From positions 1 through 64,000 of the forward strand of contig NZ_CALSFT010000002.1 of the NCBI RefSeq assembly GCF_943736995.1: a stretch of DNA of 64,000 nt, read 5' to 3'. Under the pieces are notes generated by a model. That model did not search any database and was not told where the DNA came from. It was given only the letters and a program-made list of their open reading frames with translations. Below are positions 52,869-61,743 of this stretch, piece by piece. Each line of letters opens with the position of its first letter. Position 1 is the first letter of the stretch. The DNA comes from Sporosarcina sp. Marseille-Q4943. GTDB taxonomy: Bacteria > Bacillota > Bacilli > Bacillales_A > Planococcaceae. A program made the position numbers and the translations under genes.

Positions 52869-53675
52869 GTGAAAAATTTAGTTGTCGTCGCAGGTTCGTT
52901 AATTGTCGCATTTGCTTTCAATTTCTTTCTCGTCCCCTATGGGATACTTAGTAGTGGAATTAGTGGGATAGCTATATTAATCGGATTGATCACTCCATTT
53001 GATATTGGTCTAATGAATCTCTTGCTTAATTTGCCTTTGCTCATTTTAGGGTACTATAAACTCGGAAGACTGATTACTTTCAATACATTGATTTGTGTTG
53101 TATCACTTTCCGTTTTCTTATATATGTTGCCAGTTGTCCCTTTGACAGATAATATCTTATTGGCGACGATCTTTGGAGGAGTCGTAAGTGGGATTGGTGT
53201 TGGCTTTATATTAAAATACTCCGGCACTTCGGGTGGTTTGGATATTATTGCAATCATCCTTTCCCGAACGAGTAATGTAAGTATCGGACTTCTTCTGACG
53301 GGCATGAATGGCATCATCGTTCTTATTTCCGGTGCTGCCTTCAACTGGAATATCGCTTTATACACACTTTTGTCTATCTATTTGACCGGTAAAATGATTG
53401 ATAGCATTCATACGAATCACATTAAACTAACGATGCAGATTGTCACTTCGAAAGGGGAGGCAATACGGGAAGATTTATTGAAATCCATCTACCGGGGCAT
53501 TACGATTACAGAGGGTTATGGTGGCTACACCCAAGAGAAGAAACATATTTTAATGACGGTCGTAACACGTTACGAAATGTTACAAGTGAAAAAGATTGTC
53601 CGTGATTATGATGAGACTGCATTCATTAATATATTTGAGACTGTTGAAGTTGACGGTGTTTTTGCTAAGAATTAG
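52869..53675 (+). CDS. YitT family membrane protein
   Basis: The 268-residue protein has five or six membrane helices and a C-terminal soluble DUF2179 domain (about 205-268: GITITEGYGGYTQEKKHILMTVVTRYE). YitT proteins are common in Firmicutes; their transported compound is unknown. AAGGAGG precedes GTG 52869. It follows the T-box leader and is 11 bases ahead of brnQ, so it is probably involved in, or induced with, branched-chain amino acid uptake. Confidence 0.9.
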   Translation: MKNLVVVAGSLIVAFAFNFFLVPYGILSSGISGIAILIGLITPFDIGLMNLLLNLPLLILGYYKLGRLITFNTLICVVSLSVFLYMLPVVPLTDNILLATIFGGVVSGIGVGFILKYSGTSGGLDIIAIILSRTSNVSIGLLLTGMNGIIVLISGAAFNWNIALYTLLSIYLTGKMIDSIHTNHIKLTMQIVTSKGEAIREDLLKSIYRGITITEGYGGYTQEKKHILMTVVTRYEMLQVKKIVRDYDETAFINIFETVEVDGVFAKN

Positions 53676-53686
53676 GAGGATTTACG

Positions 53687-54988
53687 ATGAGTAGAAAAAA
53701 TGTGTTGTTTTCAGGGCTTATGCTCTTTTCATTATTTTTCGGGGCTGGTAATCTGATCTTTCCGCCCCTTCTAGGTTTGGAATCAGGGAATAACTTTGGC
53801 CCGGCGATTACCGGTTTTCTTATTACAGGTGTCCTGCTGCCATTCATGGCAGTTATGGCCATCTCGCTGTCTGAAAACGGGCTAATATCTATTGGCAGCC
53901 GGGTGCATGGACTGTTCGGCTTGATTTTTGCAATTATCATTTACATGTCGATTGGTGCTTTATATGGTATTCCAAGAGCTTCAAACGTCGCATACGAATT
54001 AGGCGTTAAACAGATCGTAGATGTCGATGGCTGGCTTGCCCTATTTCTATTCTCTTTACTATTTTTTGGTGTGACCTATTTCATAAGTTTGAATCCGAAG
54101 AAAATCGTCGATCACATCGGACAGCTCTTAACACCTATTTTATTGCTAGTCTTGGCTTTGCTTGTAATCCGTGCCTTCATTAAATTCGAGGACATCGCTT
54201 CACCTGCGGTAGGAAATTATGCATCATCCCCATTCGTCAAAGGATTCGTCGAAGGGTATTTCACGATGGATGCTGTGGCGGCGCTGGCGTTCGGGATTGT
54301 CGTTATCAACGCCCTGAAAGATAAAGGTGCAACATCCAAATCGGAGCTCGTGAAAGGGACGTTGGGAGCAGGTGTCATAGCGGGTCTTGGACTTGCCGTT
54401 GTTTACGTCTCCTTAGGATGGATTGGAAGAGTAATACCGAGGGAAAACGACTTTGCCAATGGTGCAGAGATCTTGACTGTCGCTTCCGACATTTTATTCG
54501 GTAGTGGTGGGGGGCTTCTGTTCGGTGTAATTGTCACTTTGGCATGTCTGACGACTTGTGTCGGCTTGATCAATGCCTGTTCCAGATTTTTCAATGAAAT
54601 TTATCCGAAAATTCATTACCGTTCTTATGTCGCTATTTTTGTATTAATCGGCTTGTTGGTGTCTAATTTGGGGTTAAATACGATTCTTAGTTTGGCAGTG
54701 CCATTGTTAGTTTTCATTTACCCGATTTCCATTGTGTTGGTGATCCTTTCCTTGTTCCAGCATTTTGCAGGTGGAGGGAAGATGATGTATCGGCTTTCAG
54801 TATCCGTGACAGCGGTTTTTGCATTATACGAGGTATTGACGAACATTGGTTATAAGATGGAAGTCTTAACGGGAGTGCTAGGTGTTGTGCCATTCTTTGA
54901 GCACGGACTCGGCTGGATCTTGCCTGCATTTGTTGCTGCAGCGGTTGGTTATGGGATGGATAAATTCAAGGGGGAAGTCCAAAAATGA
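53687..54988 (+). CDS. brnQ: Branched-chain amino acid:cation symporter BrnQ
   Basis: The 433-residue LIVCS-family carrier has about twelve membrane helices and family blocks FSLFFGAGNLIFPP and GEGYFTMDA-like VEGYFTMDAVAALAFGIVV. It imports isoleucine, leucine and valine with Na+. AGGAGG precedes ATG 53687. Its expression through the upstream T-box should rise when the cognate tRNA is uncharged. Confidence 0.95.
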   Translation: MSRKNVLFSGLMLFSLFFGAGNLIFPPLLGLESGNNFGPAITGFLITGVLLPFMAVMAISLSENGLISIGSRVHGLFGLIFAIIIYMSIGALYGIPRASNVAYELGVKQIVDVDGWLALFLFSLLFFGVTYFISLNPKKIVDHIGQLLTPILLLVLALLVIRAFIKFEDIASPAVGNYASSPFVKGFVEGYFTMDAVAALAFGIVVINALKDKGATSKSELVKGTLGAGVIAGLGLAVVYVSLGWIGRVIPRENDFANGAEILTVASDILFGSGGGLLFGVIVTLACLTTCVGLINACSRFFNEIYPKIHYRSYVAIFVLIGLLVSNLGLNTILSLAVPLLVFIYPISIVLVILSLFQHFAGGGKMMYRLSVSVTAVFALYEVLTNIGYKMEVLTGVLGVVPFFEHGLGWILPAFVAAAVGYGMDKFKGEVQK

Positions 54989-55043
54989 AAAAAGAGTAAC
55001 CATCCTTTTGCTGTCCGGTAGCAAGGAATGGTTACTCTTTTTT
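54988..55043. terminator. Bidirectional terminator after brnQ
   Basis: AAAGAGTAACCAT (54991-55003) pairs with ATGGTTACTCTTT (55028-55040) with more pairing inside and A/T runs outside. It ends both brnQ and the convergent FMN reductase gene. Confidence 0.9.
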
Positions 55044-55044
55044 A

Positions 55045-55587
55045 TTATCGAATTGTTTTCAATGCTGTTGCCCAAGGGATGACTTGGTCGAGCATTTGGT
55101 TAACGGATGAGGCTTGTACTTCTTGTGGTTTGAAATCCGTTCCGTTTTCAAAGTCAGTAAATAGTGATAGTGCAGGGTGGACACGAACGTCCGCTACGGA
55201 TAGTTCACCTAGGATGCCGCGTAAATGTTCTGCTGCACGAGCACCGCCTACTGAACCGTAAGATACGATACCAGCTGCTTTGTTGTTCCATTCTTCACGC
55301 AGGAAGTCTAGTGCGTTTTTCAGTGCTCCAGTAATGGAGTGGTTGTATTCTTGAACGATGAATACGAAGCCGTCTTGTTTCCCAACGATCTCTGACCATG
55401 CAGCTGCTCCTGATGCGTCGCTTCCTGGCTCACCGAGCAACGGCAATTTGTAATCTGCGATGTCAATTACTGTATAAGTAGCGTCTCCGCGTTGATCTGC
55501 CAATTCTTTTACCCAAGCACCTACTTGAGGGCTCACACGGCCATCACGAGTTGATCCTAAAATAATACCGATATTTAAATTTGTCAT
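55045..55587 (-). CDS. NADPH-dependent FMN/quinone reductase
   Basis: The 180-residue flavodoxin-fold protein has the FMN loop GSTRDGR (about 10-16) and the second block VQEYNHSITGALKNALDFL, typical of NADPH-dependent FMN reductases and azo/quinone reductases. AGGAGG precedes ATG 55587. An in-frame ATG 55638 (adding MGLFDKLFGSNKQEEQT) also has GAGGAGG, but 14 bases away; both starts are possible. It lies 18-69 bases behind a ring-cleaving dioxygenase gene whose promoter has MhqR-like boxes, indicating a quinone or aromatic-stress role. Confidence 0.88.
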   Translation of the reverse strand: MTNLNIGIILGSTRDGRVSPQVGAWVKELADQRGDATYTVIDIADYKLPLLGEPGSDASGAAAWSEIVGKQDGFVFIVQEYNHSITGALKNALDFLREEWNNKAAGIVSYGSVGGARAAEHLRGILGELSVADVRVHPALSLFTDFENGTDFKPQEVQASSVNQMLDQVIPWATALKTIR

Positions 55588-55656
55588 TGTTTGTTCCTCC
55601 TGTTTGTTAGATCCAAATAATTTGTCGAAAAGTCCCATCTTTACAATTTCACCTCC

Positions 55657-56640
55657 TCATAAATATTCTTTATCAAATTTCTTTGTACTGCGAACAGTGT
55701 CGATTGGTCGTACAAGGCCCTCGATTTCTTCGCGTTTGCTTTCAAAGAATGGCGGTAATGATAGCTTTTCCCCAAGTGTTTCATACGGCTCATCTCCCAT
55801 GAAGCCAGGACCGTCCGTTGCCAATTCAAACAGAATAGAAGGCGTGATTCTCGTATATAAGGAGCCGAAGTAATAACGTTCTACATAGCCCGAGTTCGGC
55901 AATTGAAAGCTATGCAGGCGTTTTTGCCATGCATCTATGTCCGCGCGGTCATTTACACGGAACGCCGTATGATGGACGGTGCCAAAACCTTGTCGTGCTT
56001 GAGGTAGAACGGCATTATATTCAACAACAATTTGAGCACCGTTGCCGCCCTCGCCCATTTCAAATAAATGGAATGCACCTTCATGTGCAATTTCCTTCAT
56101 CACAAATACTTTCTCCAAGATTTCTTTCACATGATCGAAAAATGATGTGCGGATATGGACAGGTCCAAGTCCTGTAATGGCAAACTCCAAGGGGATTGGT
56201 CCTTTTTGCCATGGAGTTCCTGATTCTACTCCTTTATTGAACTCATCAGAAATGAGTTCGTATCGCTGATCGTCAAAGTCCACAAATGACAGGATCTTTT
56301 TACCAAATTGCTCCTGAATGCCTTCGTGCTTCACGTCAAATTTGTCGAAGCGTTTCACCCAATACTCCAGTGCTGCATCGCTTGGTACACGGAAGGAAGT
56401 TTTGGAAATCTCGTTTGTTCCATGTACTCCTTTTTGAATTCCAGGGAAATCAAAAAATGTCATATCCGTTCCTGGATTGCCTTCATCGTCTGCGAAAAAT
56501 AGATGATACGTTTGAATATCATCTTGGTTCACTGTTTTCTTGACGAGGCGTAAACCTAATGTATACGTAAAGAAATCATAGATCTTCTCTGCACTGCTCG
56601 TAATGGCAGTTACGTGGTGTATGCCTTTTAATTCGTTCAT
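55657..56640 (-). CDS. Glyoxalase-fold ring-cleaving dioxygenase (MhqO-like)
   Basis: The 327-residue protein has two vicinal-oxygen-chelate modules, starting ELKGIHHVTAITSSAEKIYD and GTVHHTAFRVNDRADI; the His in each and the C-terminal Glu-rich region form the metal site. It resembles B. subtilis MhqO/MhqA/MhqE, which open hydroquinones. I start at ATG 56640, nine bases behind AGGAGG; ATG 56646 is too close. Two MhqR-like boxes lie upstream. It forms an operon with the FMN reductase. Confidence 0.9.
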   Translation of the reverse strand: MNELKGIHHVTAITSSAEKIYDFFTYTLGLRLVKKTVNQDDIQTYHLFFADDEGNPGTDMTFFDFPGIQKGVHGTNEISKTSFRVPSDAALEYWVKRFDKFDVKHEGIQEQFGKKILSFVDFDDQRYELISDEFNKGVESGTPWQKGPIPLEFAITGLGPVHIRTSFFDHVKEILEKVFVMKEIAHEGAFHLFEMGEGGNGAQIVVEYNAVLPQARQGFGTVHHTAFRVNDRADIDAWQKRLHSFQLPNSGYVERYYFGSLYTRITPSILFELATDGPGFMGDEPYETLGEKLSLPPFFESKREEIEGLVRPIDTVRSTKKFDKEYL

Positions 56641-56661
56641 TTGCATCGGCCTCCTATACTT

Positions 56662-56679
56662 TATCTTGAATTCGAGATA
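56662..56679 (-). promoter_or_regulatory. MhqR-like box 1
   Basis: TATCTTGAATTCGAGATA is a near-perfect dyad matching the MhqR operator TATCTCGAATTCGAGATA of B. subtilis, as I recall it. It lies 22-39 bases upstream of the dioxygenase start. Confidence 0.82.
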
Positions 56680-56747
56680 TATAAGTAAAAAAATATTAGA
56701 TTATCAACTAACTTTATTTAGTTCTATTACTTTCGTTTGAATTAATT

Positions 56748-56765
56748 TATCTTTAATTCAAGATA
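56748..56765 (-). promoter_or_regulatory. MhqR-like box 2
   Basis: TATCTTTAATTCAAGATA is a second, slightly degenerate copy of the same dyad, 86 bases from box 1. Confidence 0.7.
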
Positions 56766-56817
56766 ATAATAACATGCCTATAACTCCTCGTCAATAATTT
56801 CGTTTTGGAGAATGAAA

Positions 56818-56862
56818 AAAGCATCCGGAAAGGTAGTTATACTTCTTTCCAGACGCCTTCTA
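56818..56862 (-). terminator. Terminator downstream of ridA
   Basis: GCATCCGGAAAG and CTTTCCAGACGC pair with two mismatches across about 12 bases; on the minus strand the T-run follows (AAAAAA on the plus strand at 56815-56821). It ends the ridA transcript. Confidence 0.65.
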
Positions 56863-56890
56863 TATTGTTTTGCACTAGTTGAATTTCAGT

Positions 56891-57274
56891 TTAATTAGGC
56901 TTTTTTGCAATCGCTTCGATTTCCACGTCTGCTCCGAGTGGCAGTGCTAAAACTGCAACACACGTTCTTGCGGGATAAGGTTTGGAAAACTTCGTTGCAT
57001 ATACCTCGTTCATTGCGGAAAAATACTTCATATCTGTTAAATACACATTAACTTTTACAACATCATCAGGTGTGAGGTTAGCTGCTTCCAACGCCTCGAA
57101 TAAATGATCAAAGCAAAGCTCAGTTTGTTTGCCGATGTCACCTGAAATGTTTTCTGCCGAAGCGGAGTTCATTGCGGTTTGCCCGGATAAATAAACTAAA
57201 TCGCCCGCGTCTACCGCAGCCGAGTATGGACCTGATGCTGTTGAGCCCTTTACCTCATAAGCTTTTCTTGCCAT
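56891..57274 (-). CDS. RidA family enamine/imine deaminase
   Basis: The 127-residue protein matches the RidA/YjgF family (GPYSAAVDAGDLVYLSGQ, GDIGKQTELCFDHL, RTCVAVLALPLGADVEIEAIA with the conserved Arg). It hydrolyses reactive 2-aminoacrylate-type intermediates or related substrates; several relatives are encoded with purine and pyrimidine catabolic genes. ATG 57274 is seven bases behind AGGAGG. It is divergent from the allantoin permease gene, suggesting a link to that pathway. Confidence 0.92.
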   Translation of the reverse strand: MARKAYEVKGSTASGPYSAAVDAGDLVYLSGQTAMNSASAENISGDIGKQTELCFDHLFEALEAANLTPDDVVKVNVYLTDMKYFSAMNEVYATKFSKPYPARTCVAVLALPLGADVEIEAIAKKPN

Positions 57275-57567
57275 CATAATTCCTCCTTCATTTATGAGCT
57301 GATATTCCATCATAGCTTAATCAGCACTCTTTGTATAGAAGTTGAGTGTTTTCATCATACGAACCTCCTGTTCTCGGCGGATTTTGCACTTGTATGTTTG
57401 TAATGCAAAGCTTATTGGATATAGAAGTAAGATGAGACGCATAATAGGGAAAACCGAGTTCGCACAACGATGAATAATGAGAGCGGATTAGTCGAACATA
57501 CAAGTGTGATAAAGACTTTGTGTATTGCATACATGCAAATTCAATCCTAACCAGGGGGTCGATCCGA

Positions 57568-58998
57568 TTGGAGGAACTCAATCGAGAGCATTTAAGAAAA
57601 GAAGGTTTTAACGACGATATCCTGCCGACGAGGCCAGAGGAACGAAGCTGGAGTATCGGAAATTATGCGTCTGTATGGATGGGTTCCGTACATAATATTC
57701 CGAACTACATTGCCATCGGCGGACTTTTTGCTTTAGGGTTGTCAGTTGGACAAGTTTTCGCTGCCATCATGGTTGCATCGATTATTATATCGGTAGTAAT
57801 GGTGTTGAATGGGCAGGCTGGATCTAAATATGGTTTGCCCTTCGCTATGCTAATCCGCTCATCTTTCGGAACGAAGGGTGCAATGGTTCCAGGGATATTG
57901 AGAGGGGTAATTGCCGCAATTATGTGGTTTGGTTTTCAAACATATGCAGGAAGCCAAGCCTTGTCCATTCTCATCGCGAAGATGTGGCCGCCGTTCCTGA
58001 CATTAGGCGGGAATTGGAGTCTTTTAGGGTTGTCGTTGCCCGCGTTAATTTCATTCTTACTATTTTGGCTGTTCAACGTTGCTTTAATTTATGGGGGAAT
58101 GAAATTTCTGGGGAAGTTTACAAACATCCTCTCTCCGATTGTCTATGTTGTTTTTGGCGGTATGGCAATTTGGGCAATTAAATTAGCCGGTGGGATTGGC
58201 CCGATCTTAGCTTACACAGGTGCTGGAGTCAGCGGTAATCCAGTGGTCATCTTTATTGCAGCAATCACTGCTGTCATTGCTGCTTGGGCGGCTCCGATAG
58301 TAAGTGTATCGGACTTCACAAGATTGGCCGTCTCCACGAAAAGTCAGGCGATCGGTCAAACAGTCGGGTTAGTTGTTACTTATTTATTGTTTGCTATCGC
58401 AAGTATTTCGATTATTGTAGGGTCTGAAATTGCCTTTGGAACTCCGATTTGGAATGTGCTTGACGTAGTTGCCCGATTTGACAGTACTTTTGCAATTGCG
58501 GTATCTGTCCTAACCCTTTGTTTGACGACATTATCCGTGAACGTGACAGGTAATATTGTTCCCGCCGGTTATCAATTGGCATCGCTATTCCCGAAAAAGC
58601 TGACGTTTAAATCAGGTGCAACGATTGCCGCGGTCATTGGCGTACTCGTCATGCCGTGGAAATTGATGGAGAATGCGACAAGTATCTTTACATTCTTAAG
58701 TATTATTGGCGGATTATTGGCTCCCATCGCAGGTGTTATGCTCGCCCATTATTTTGTCGTTTCAAAAACAGAAATAGACTTGGGGGAATTGTATTCAAAG
58801 AACGGAAAATATAATTATAAAAACGGTTTTAATGGAAATGCCCTAATCACATTAGCTGTTTCTGGGGTTCTTTGCTTAATCGGCAATGTTGTCTCGTTCT
58901 TTGAACCGTTATATGAAATGTCTTGGTTTGTAGGAATTATATCGGCCTTCATCCTTTACAGCTTGCTGGAAAAGCGCAGAACAAAGAAGGCACATTGA
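57568..58998 (+). CDS. NCS1 family allantoin permease
   Basis: The 476-residue transporter has about twelve membrane helices and is of the PucI/allantoin-type NCS1 family (PTRPEERSWSIGNYASVWMG, YGLPFAMLIRSSFGTKGA). It probably imports allantoin or a related ureide. TTG 57568 follows AGGGGGTC; the longer frame from 57520 has no ribosome site. First gene of permease-allB-MFS-allC. The 290 bases upstream show no recognisable operator. Confidence 0.88.
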   Translation: MEELNREHLRKEGFNDDILPTRPEERSWSIGNYASVWMGSVHNIPNYIAIGGLFALGLSVGQVFAAIMVASIIISVVMVLNGQAGSKYGLPFAMLIRSSFGTKGAMVPGILRGVIAAIMWFGFQTYAGSQALSILIAKMWPPFLTLGGNWSLLGLSLPALISFLLFWLFNVALIYGGMKFLGKFTNILSPIVYVVFGGMAIWAIKLAGGIGPILAYTGAGVSGNPVVIFIAAITAVIAAWAAPIVSVSDFTRLAVSTKSQAIGQTVGLVVTYLLFAIASISIIVGSEIAFGTPIWNVLDVVARFDSTFAIAVSVLTLCLTTLSVNVTGNIVPAGYQLASLFPKKLTFKSGATIAAVIGVLVMPWKLMENATSIFTFLSIIGGLLAPIAGVMLAHYFVVSKTEIDLGELYSKNGKYNYKNGFNGNALITLAVSGVLCLIGNVVSFFEPLYEMSWFVGIISAFILYSLLEKRRTKKAH

Positions 58999-59028
58999 AT
59001 TGAATGAAAAAATATGGAGGGATTTACG

Positions 59029-60360
59029 ATGGAAAAATACGATTTGATCATTAAAAACGGAACGATTGTGACGGCAGATTCAACAGTTCAAGGTGATATC
59101 GCCGTCAAGAACGGAAAGATCAGGGAAGTGTCTGTCGGCAATCCGATCGAAGCAACGGCAGCTCGGGAGATAAATGCTGAAGGGCTTCATGTTCTTCCGG
59201 GTGTAATCGATTCTCATGTCCATTTCAATGAGCCGGGCAGAACAGAGTGGGAAGGATTGGAGACAGGGAGCAGAAGCTTAGCTGCCGGCGGGGCGACATC
59301 GTTTTTCGATATGCCGCTGAATAGTACGCCCCCGACAATCAATAAAGCCAATTTGCTAATGAAACGTGAATTGGCAGAGAAAAAATCCATAGTGAATCCA
59401 TATTATTGGGGCGGGCTTGTCCCGGAAAACTTAGCTGATTTAAAAGATCTGCACGAAGGCGGCGTAATCGGATTCAAAGCATTTATGTCTCCGAGTGGAA
59501 TTGACGACTTCCACAATGTAGATGACGAAACAATCTATAAAGGAATGCGAGAAATTGCCTCTTTAGGTTCTCTTTTAGCCGTTCACGCTGAAAGTACGGT
59601 CATGTGTGAACAGCTTGCAGAGGAACGAATCGGTCAAGGCAAAGTGTCGGCGAGAGATTATGTAGAGTCGCGCCCGGTCATTTCGGAAATTGAAGCGGTC
59701 CGAAGAATTCTTTCCTATGCAGAACTGACGGGCTGTAAACTTCATATCGTACATGCAAGCAGCCGGAAAGTCGTGGAAGTGATCAATGATGCGAAGCGAA
59801 GAGGCGTCGACATTACTGTTGAAACATGTCCCCATTATTTATCACTGACTGTAAAAGATTTGGAGGAACAAGGAGTCATCGCAAAATGTGCCCCTCCATT
59901 AAGAGATCAAGAAGAAGTGGATGAATTATGGACCGCAGTCGCAAACGGAGAAATCGACACAATCGGCTCCGACCATTCCCCTGCGCCGGCATCGATGAAA
60001 GTCATATCGGATAATATTTTTGATGGATGGGGAGGGATTTCAGGAGCCCAGTCCATGTTGAATATTCTTTTGACTGAAGGGCATTTCAAACGGAATATTA
60101 CGTTGGAGAAAATAGTTGAATTGACAGCAACGAACCCGGCAAAGATATTTGGTCTGACAACGAAAGGGAATATCGCAGCCGATTATGATGCTGATCTGAC
60201 AATCGTCGACTTGAATGAAAGCTTTGAATTGAAGAAGGAAGATCTGTTTTACCGTCACCAACACTCGCCTTATATCGGCATGACATATAAAGGGGCAGTG
60301 AAGAAGACCATTGTCGGCGGGGAAATAGTGTTTGAAAACGGACAACCAATAACAAAATAA
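59029..60360 (+). CDS. allB: Allantoinase
   Basis: The 443-residue amidohydrolase has the metal motif GVIDSHVHFNEPG (about 52-64), the carboxylated-lysine region VIGFKAFMSPSGI, HAES, HIVHASS and IGSDHSPAP, all typical of allantoinase/dihydroorotase-type enzymes. It opens allantoin to allantoate. GGAGGGATTTACG precedes ATG 59029; 30 bases behind the permease. Confidence 0.94.
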   Translation: MEKYDLIIKNGTIVTADSTVQGDIAVKNGKIREVSVGNPIEATAAREINAEGLHVLPGVIDSHVHFNEPGRTEWEGLETGSRSLAAGGATSFFDMPLNSTPPTINKANLLMKRELAEKKSIVNPYYWGGLVPENLADLKDLHEGGVIGFKAFMSPSGIDDFHNVDDETIYKGMREIASLGSLLAVHAESTVMCEQLAEERIGQGKVSARDYVESRPVISEIEAVRRILSYAELTGCKLHIVHASSRKVVEVINDAKRRGVDITVETCPHYLSLTVKDLEEQGVIAKCAPPLRDQEEVDELWTAVANGEIDTIGSDHSPAPASMKVISDNIFDGWGGISGAQSMLNILLTEGHFKRNITLEKIVELTATNPAKIFGLTTKGNIAADYDADLTIVDLNESFELKKEDLFYRHQHSPYIGMTYKGAVKKTIVGGEIVFENGQPITK

Positions 60361-60430
60361 GAAATGACGTTGGAATGGATAATGATACCCGTACACCAAA
60401 ATTGTTATAGAGGGGAGGGGGATTTCTTAT

Positions 60431-61693
60431 ATGACATCAAAGGGAGCGCAACCTCAAATGAAACAGAAAAAGAAATTCACGATTCCCTATTGGTGGAAAG
60501 TGGTTTTTGCATTCTCACTAGGATGGATGTTTATTAATGCCAATAAATATTTCTTGAATCCTATTTTGGGACATATTGGTTTGGAGTATGACTTGAATAA
60601 TTCCCAGCTCGGACTGGTCAATAGTATATTCTTTCTAACGTACACGATTGCCCAAATTCCTGTAGGAGCTTTCAGTGATAAATTTGGCAGGAAGAAATTA
60701 CTTGTCATCGGTTTTATCTTATACGGGGTTTTAACCGGTGTCAGTGGCCTCATGGCTGGTTTCACAGGCTTTTTGGTCGCTCGTGCTCTTGCAGGGCTTT
60801 CATCTGCAACCTATTTTAGTCCCCAATTCGCCCTATCGTCTGAAGCGATACCGGAAAAAAATAGAACCGTTGGGAGTGCGATCATTAACAGTGGGTCAGG
60901 GATAGGAATTGCCTTCGGCTTTATCCTGTCGAGCACATTGGTGTTAGAAAAAGGAATGAATTGGACGGTACCTTTTTATATCTTTGGCGTGCTGACAATT
61001 CTTGTCGGAATTGTAATTACGGTATTGGTCAAAGAAAAAAGACCGGAAACACTAAATCAACGACAAGAAAAACCGCTAGAGAGCGGAGGAAAAGTTTCGA
61101 TCCTTTCATTACTTAAAAACCGTAATCTGCTGATTACGTTCCTCGTCTTATTTTGTTCTCTTTACGGGTTTACGGTCGTTGTTACGTGGTTGCCGAAGTT
61201 TTTGGAAACGGAAAGAGGATTCCAAGGTAGTCAAGTTGGTTTAATATCGGCTTTAGTTCCATTAGCTTCTATACCAGGGGCGCTTGTCGCCAGTTATATA
61301 TCGGATCGCTTAGGTCGGAAGAAGCCTTTCGCTTTCGTGCTCATTCCAATCGCAGCGATTGCATTATGGGCAACTGTCTATGTTCAAAGTACCGCATTGC
61401 TCATTACAGCATTATTAATTTACGGGTTATTTGGCAAAATTGCACTGGATCCGATTCTTCTCGCATCCATATCCGAAAACGTCGATAAATCAGTGTATGG
61501 AATTGCTTTCGGTCTCTTTAATTTTGTAGGCATGATTTCATCGGTTATCGCCCCTTGGTTTGTCGGTTTTCTCGCGGATAAAACAGGTAGCATGACTGCA
61601 GGATTTTACTCCGCGGTCATTGTTCTAGCAGTCGGGTTCGTATTAATGATGTTCTTTAAAGAACGTCCAAAAGCAAAAGTGCCAATTGCATAA
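60431..61693 (+). CDS. MFS transporter in the allantoin operon
   Basis: The 420-residue protein has twelve membrane helices and the MFS motif DKFGRKKLL (about 76-84) repeated as DRLGRKKPF in the second half. It resembles anion:cation symporter-type MFS carriers. Between allB and allC it may take up allantoate or ureidoglycolate, or export a product; substrate unknown. AGGGGGAT precedes ATG 60431. Confidence 0.88.
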   Translation: MTSKGAQPQMKQKKKFTIPYWWKVVFAFSLGWMFINANKYFLNPILGHIGLEYDLNNSQLGLVNSIFFLTYTIAQIPVGAFSDKFGRKKLLVIGFILYGVLTGVSGLMAGFTGFLVARALAGLSSATYFSPQFALSSEAIPEKNRTVGSAIINSGSGIGIAFGFILSSTLVLEKGMNWTVPFYIFGVLTILVGIVITVLVKEKRPETLNQRQEKPLESGGKVSILSLLKNRNLLITFLVLFCSLYGFTVVVTWLPKFLETERGFQGSQVGLISALVPLASIPGALVASYISDRLGRKKPFAFVLIPIAAIALWATVYVQSTALLITALLIYGLFGKIALDPILLASISENVDKSVYGIAFGLFNFVGMISSVIAPWFVGFLADKTGSMTAGFYSAVIVLAVGFVLMMFFKERPKAKVPIA

Positions 61694-61743
61694 AAATCAG
61701 CAAAAAGTAAGGGCTCATTATAATTAAAATAAAAAAGGGGCAG

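Noticed and set aside
52556..52951. 131-residue plus-strand frame
   Set aside because: It lies over the T-box leader; the leader's T-box motif and terminator explain the sequence.
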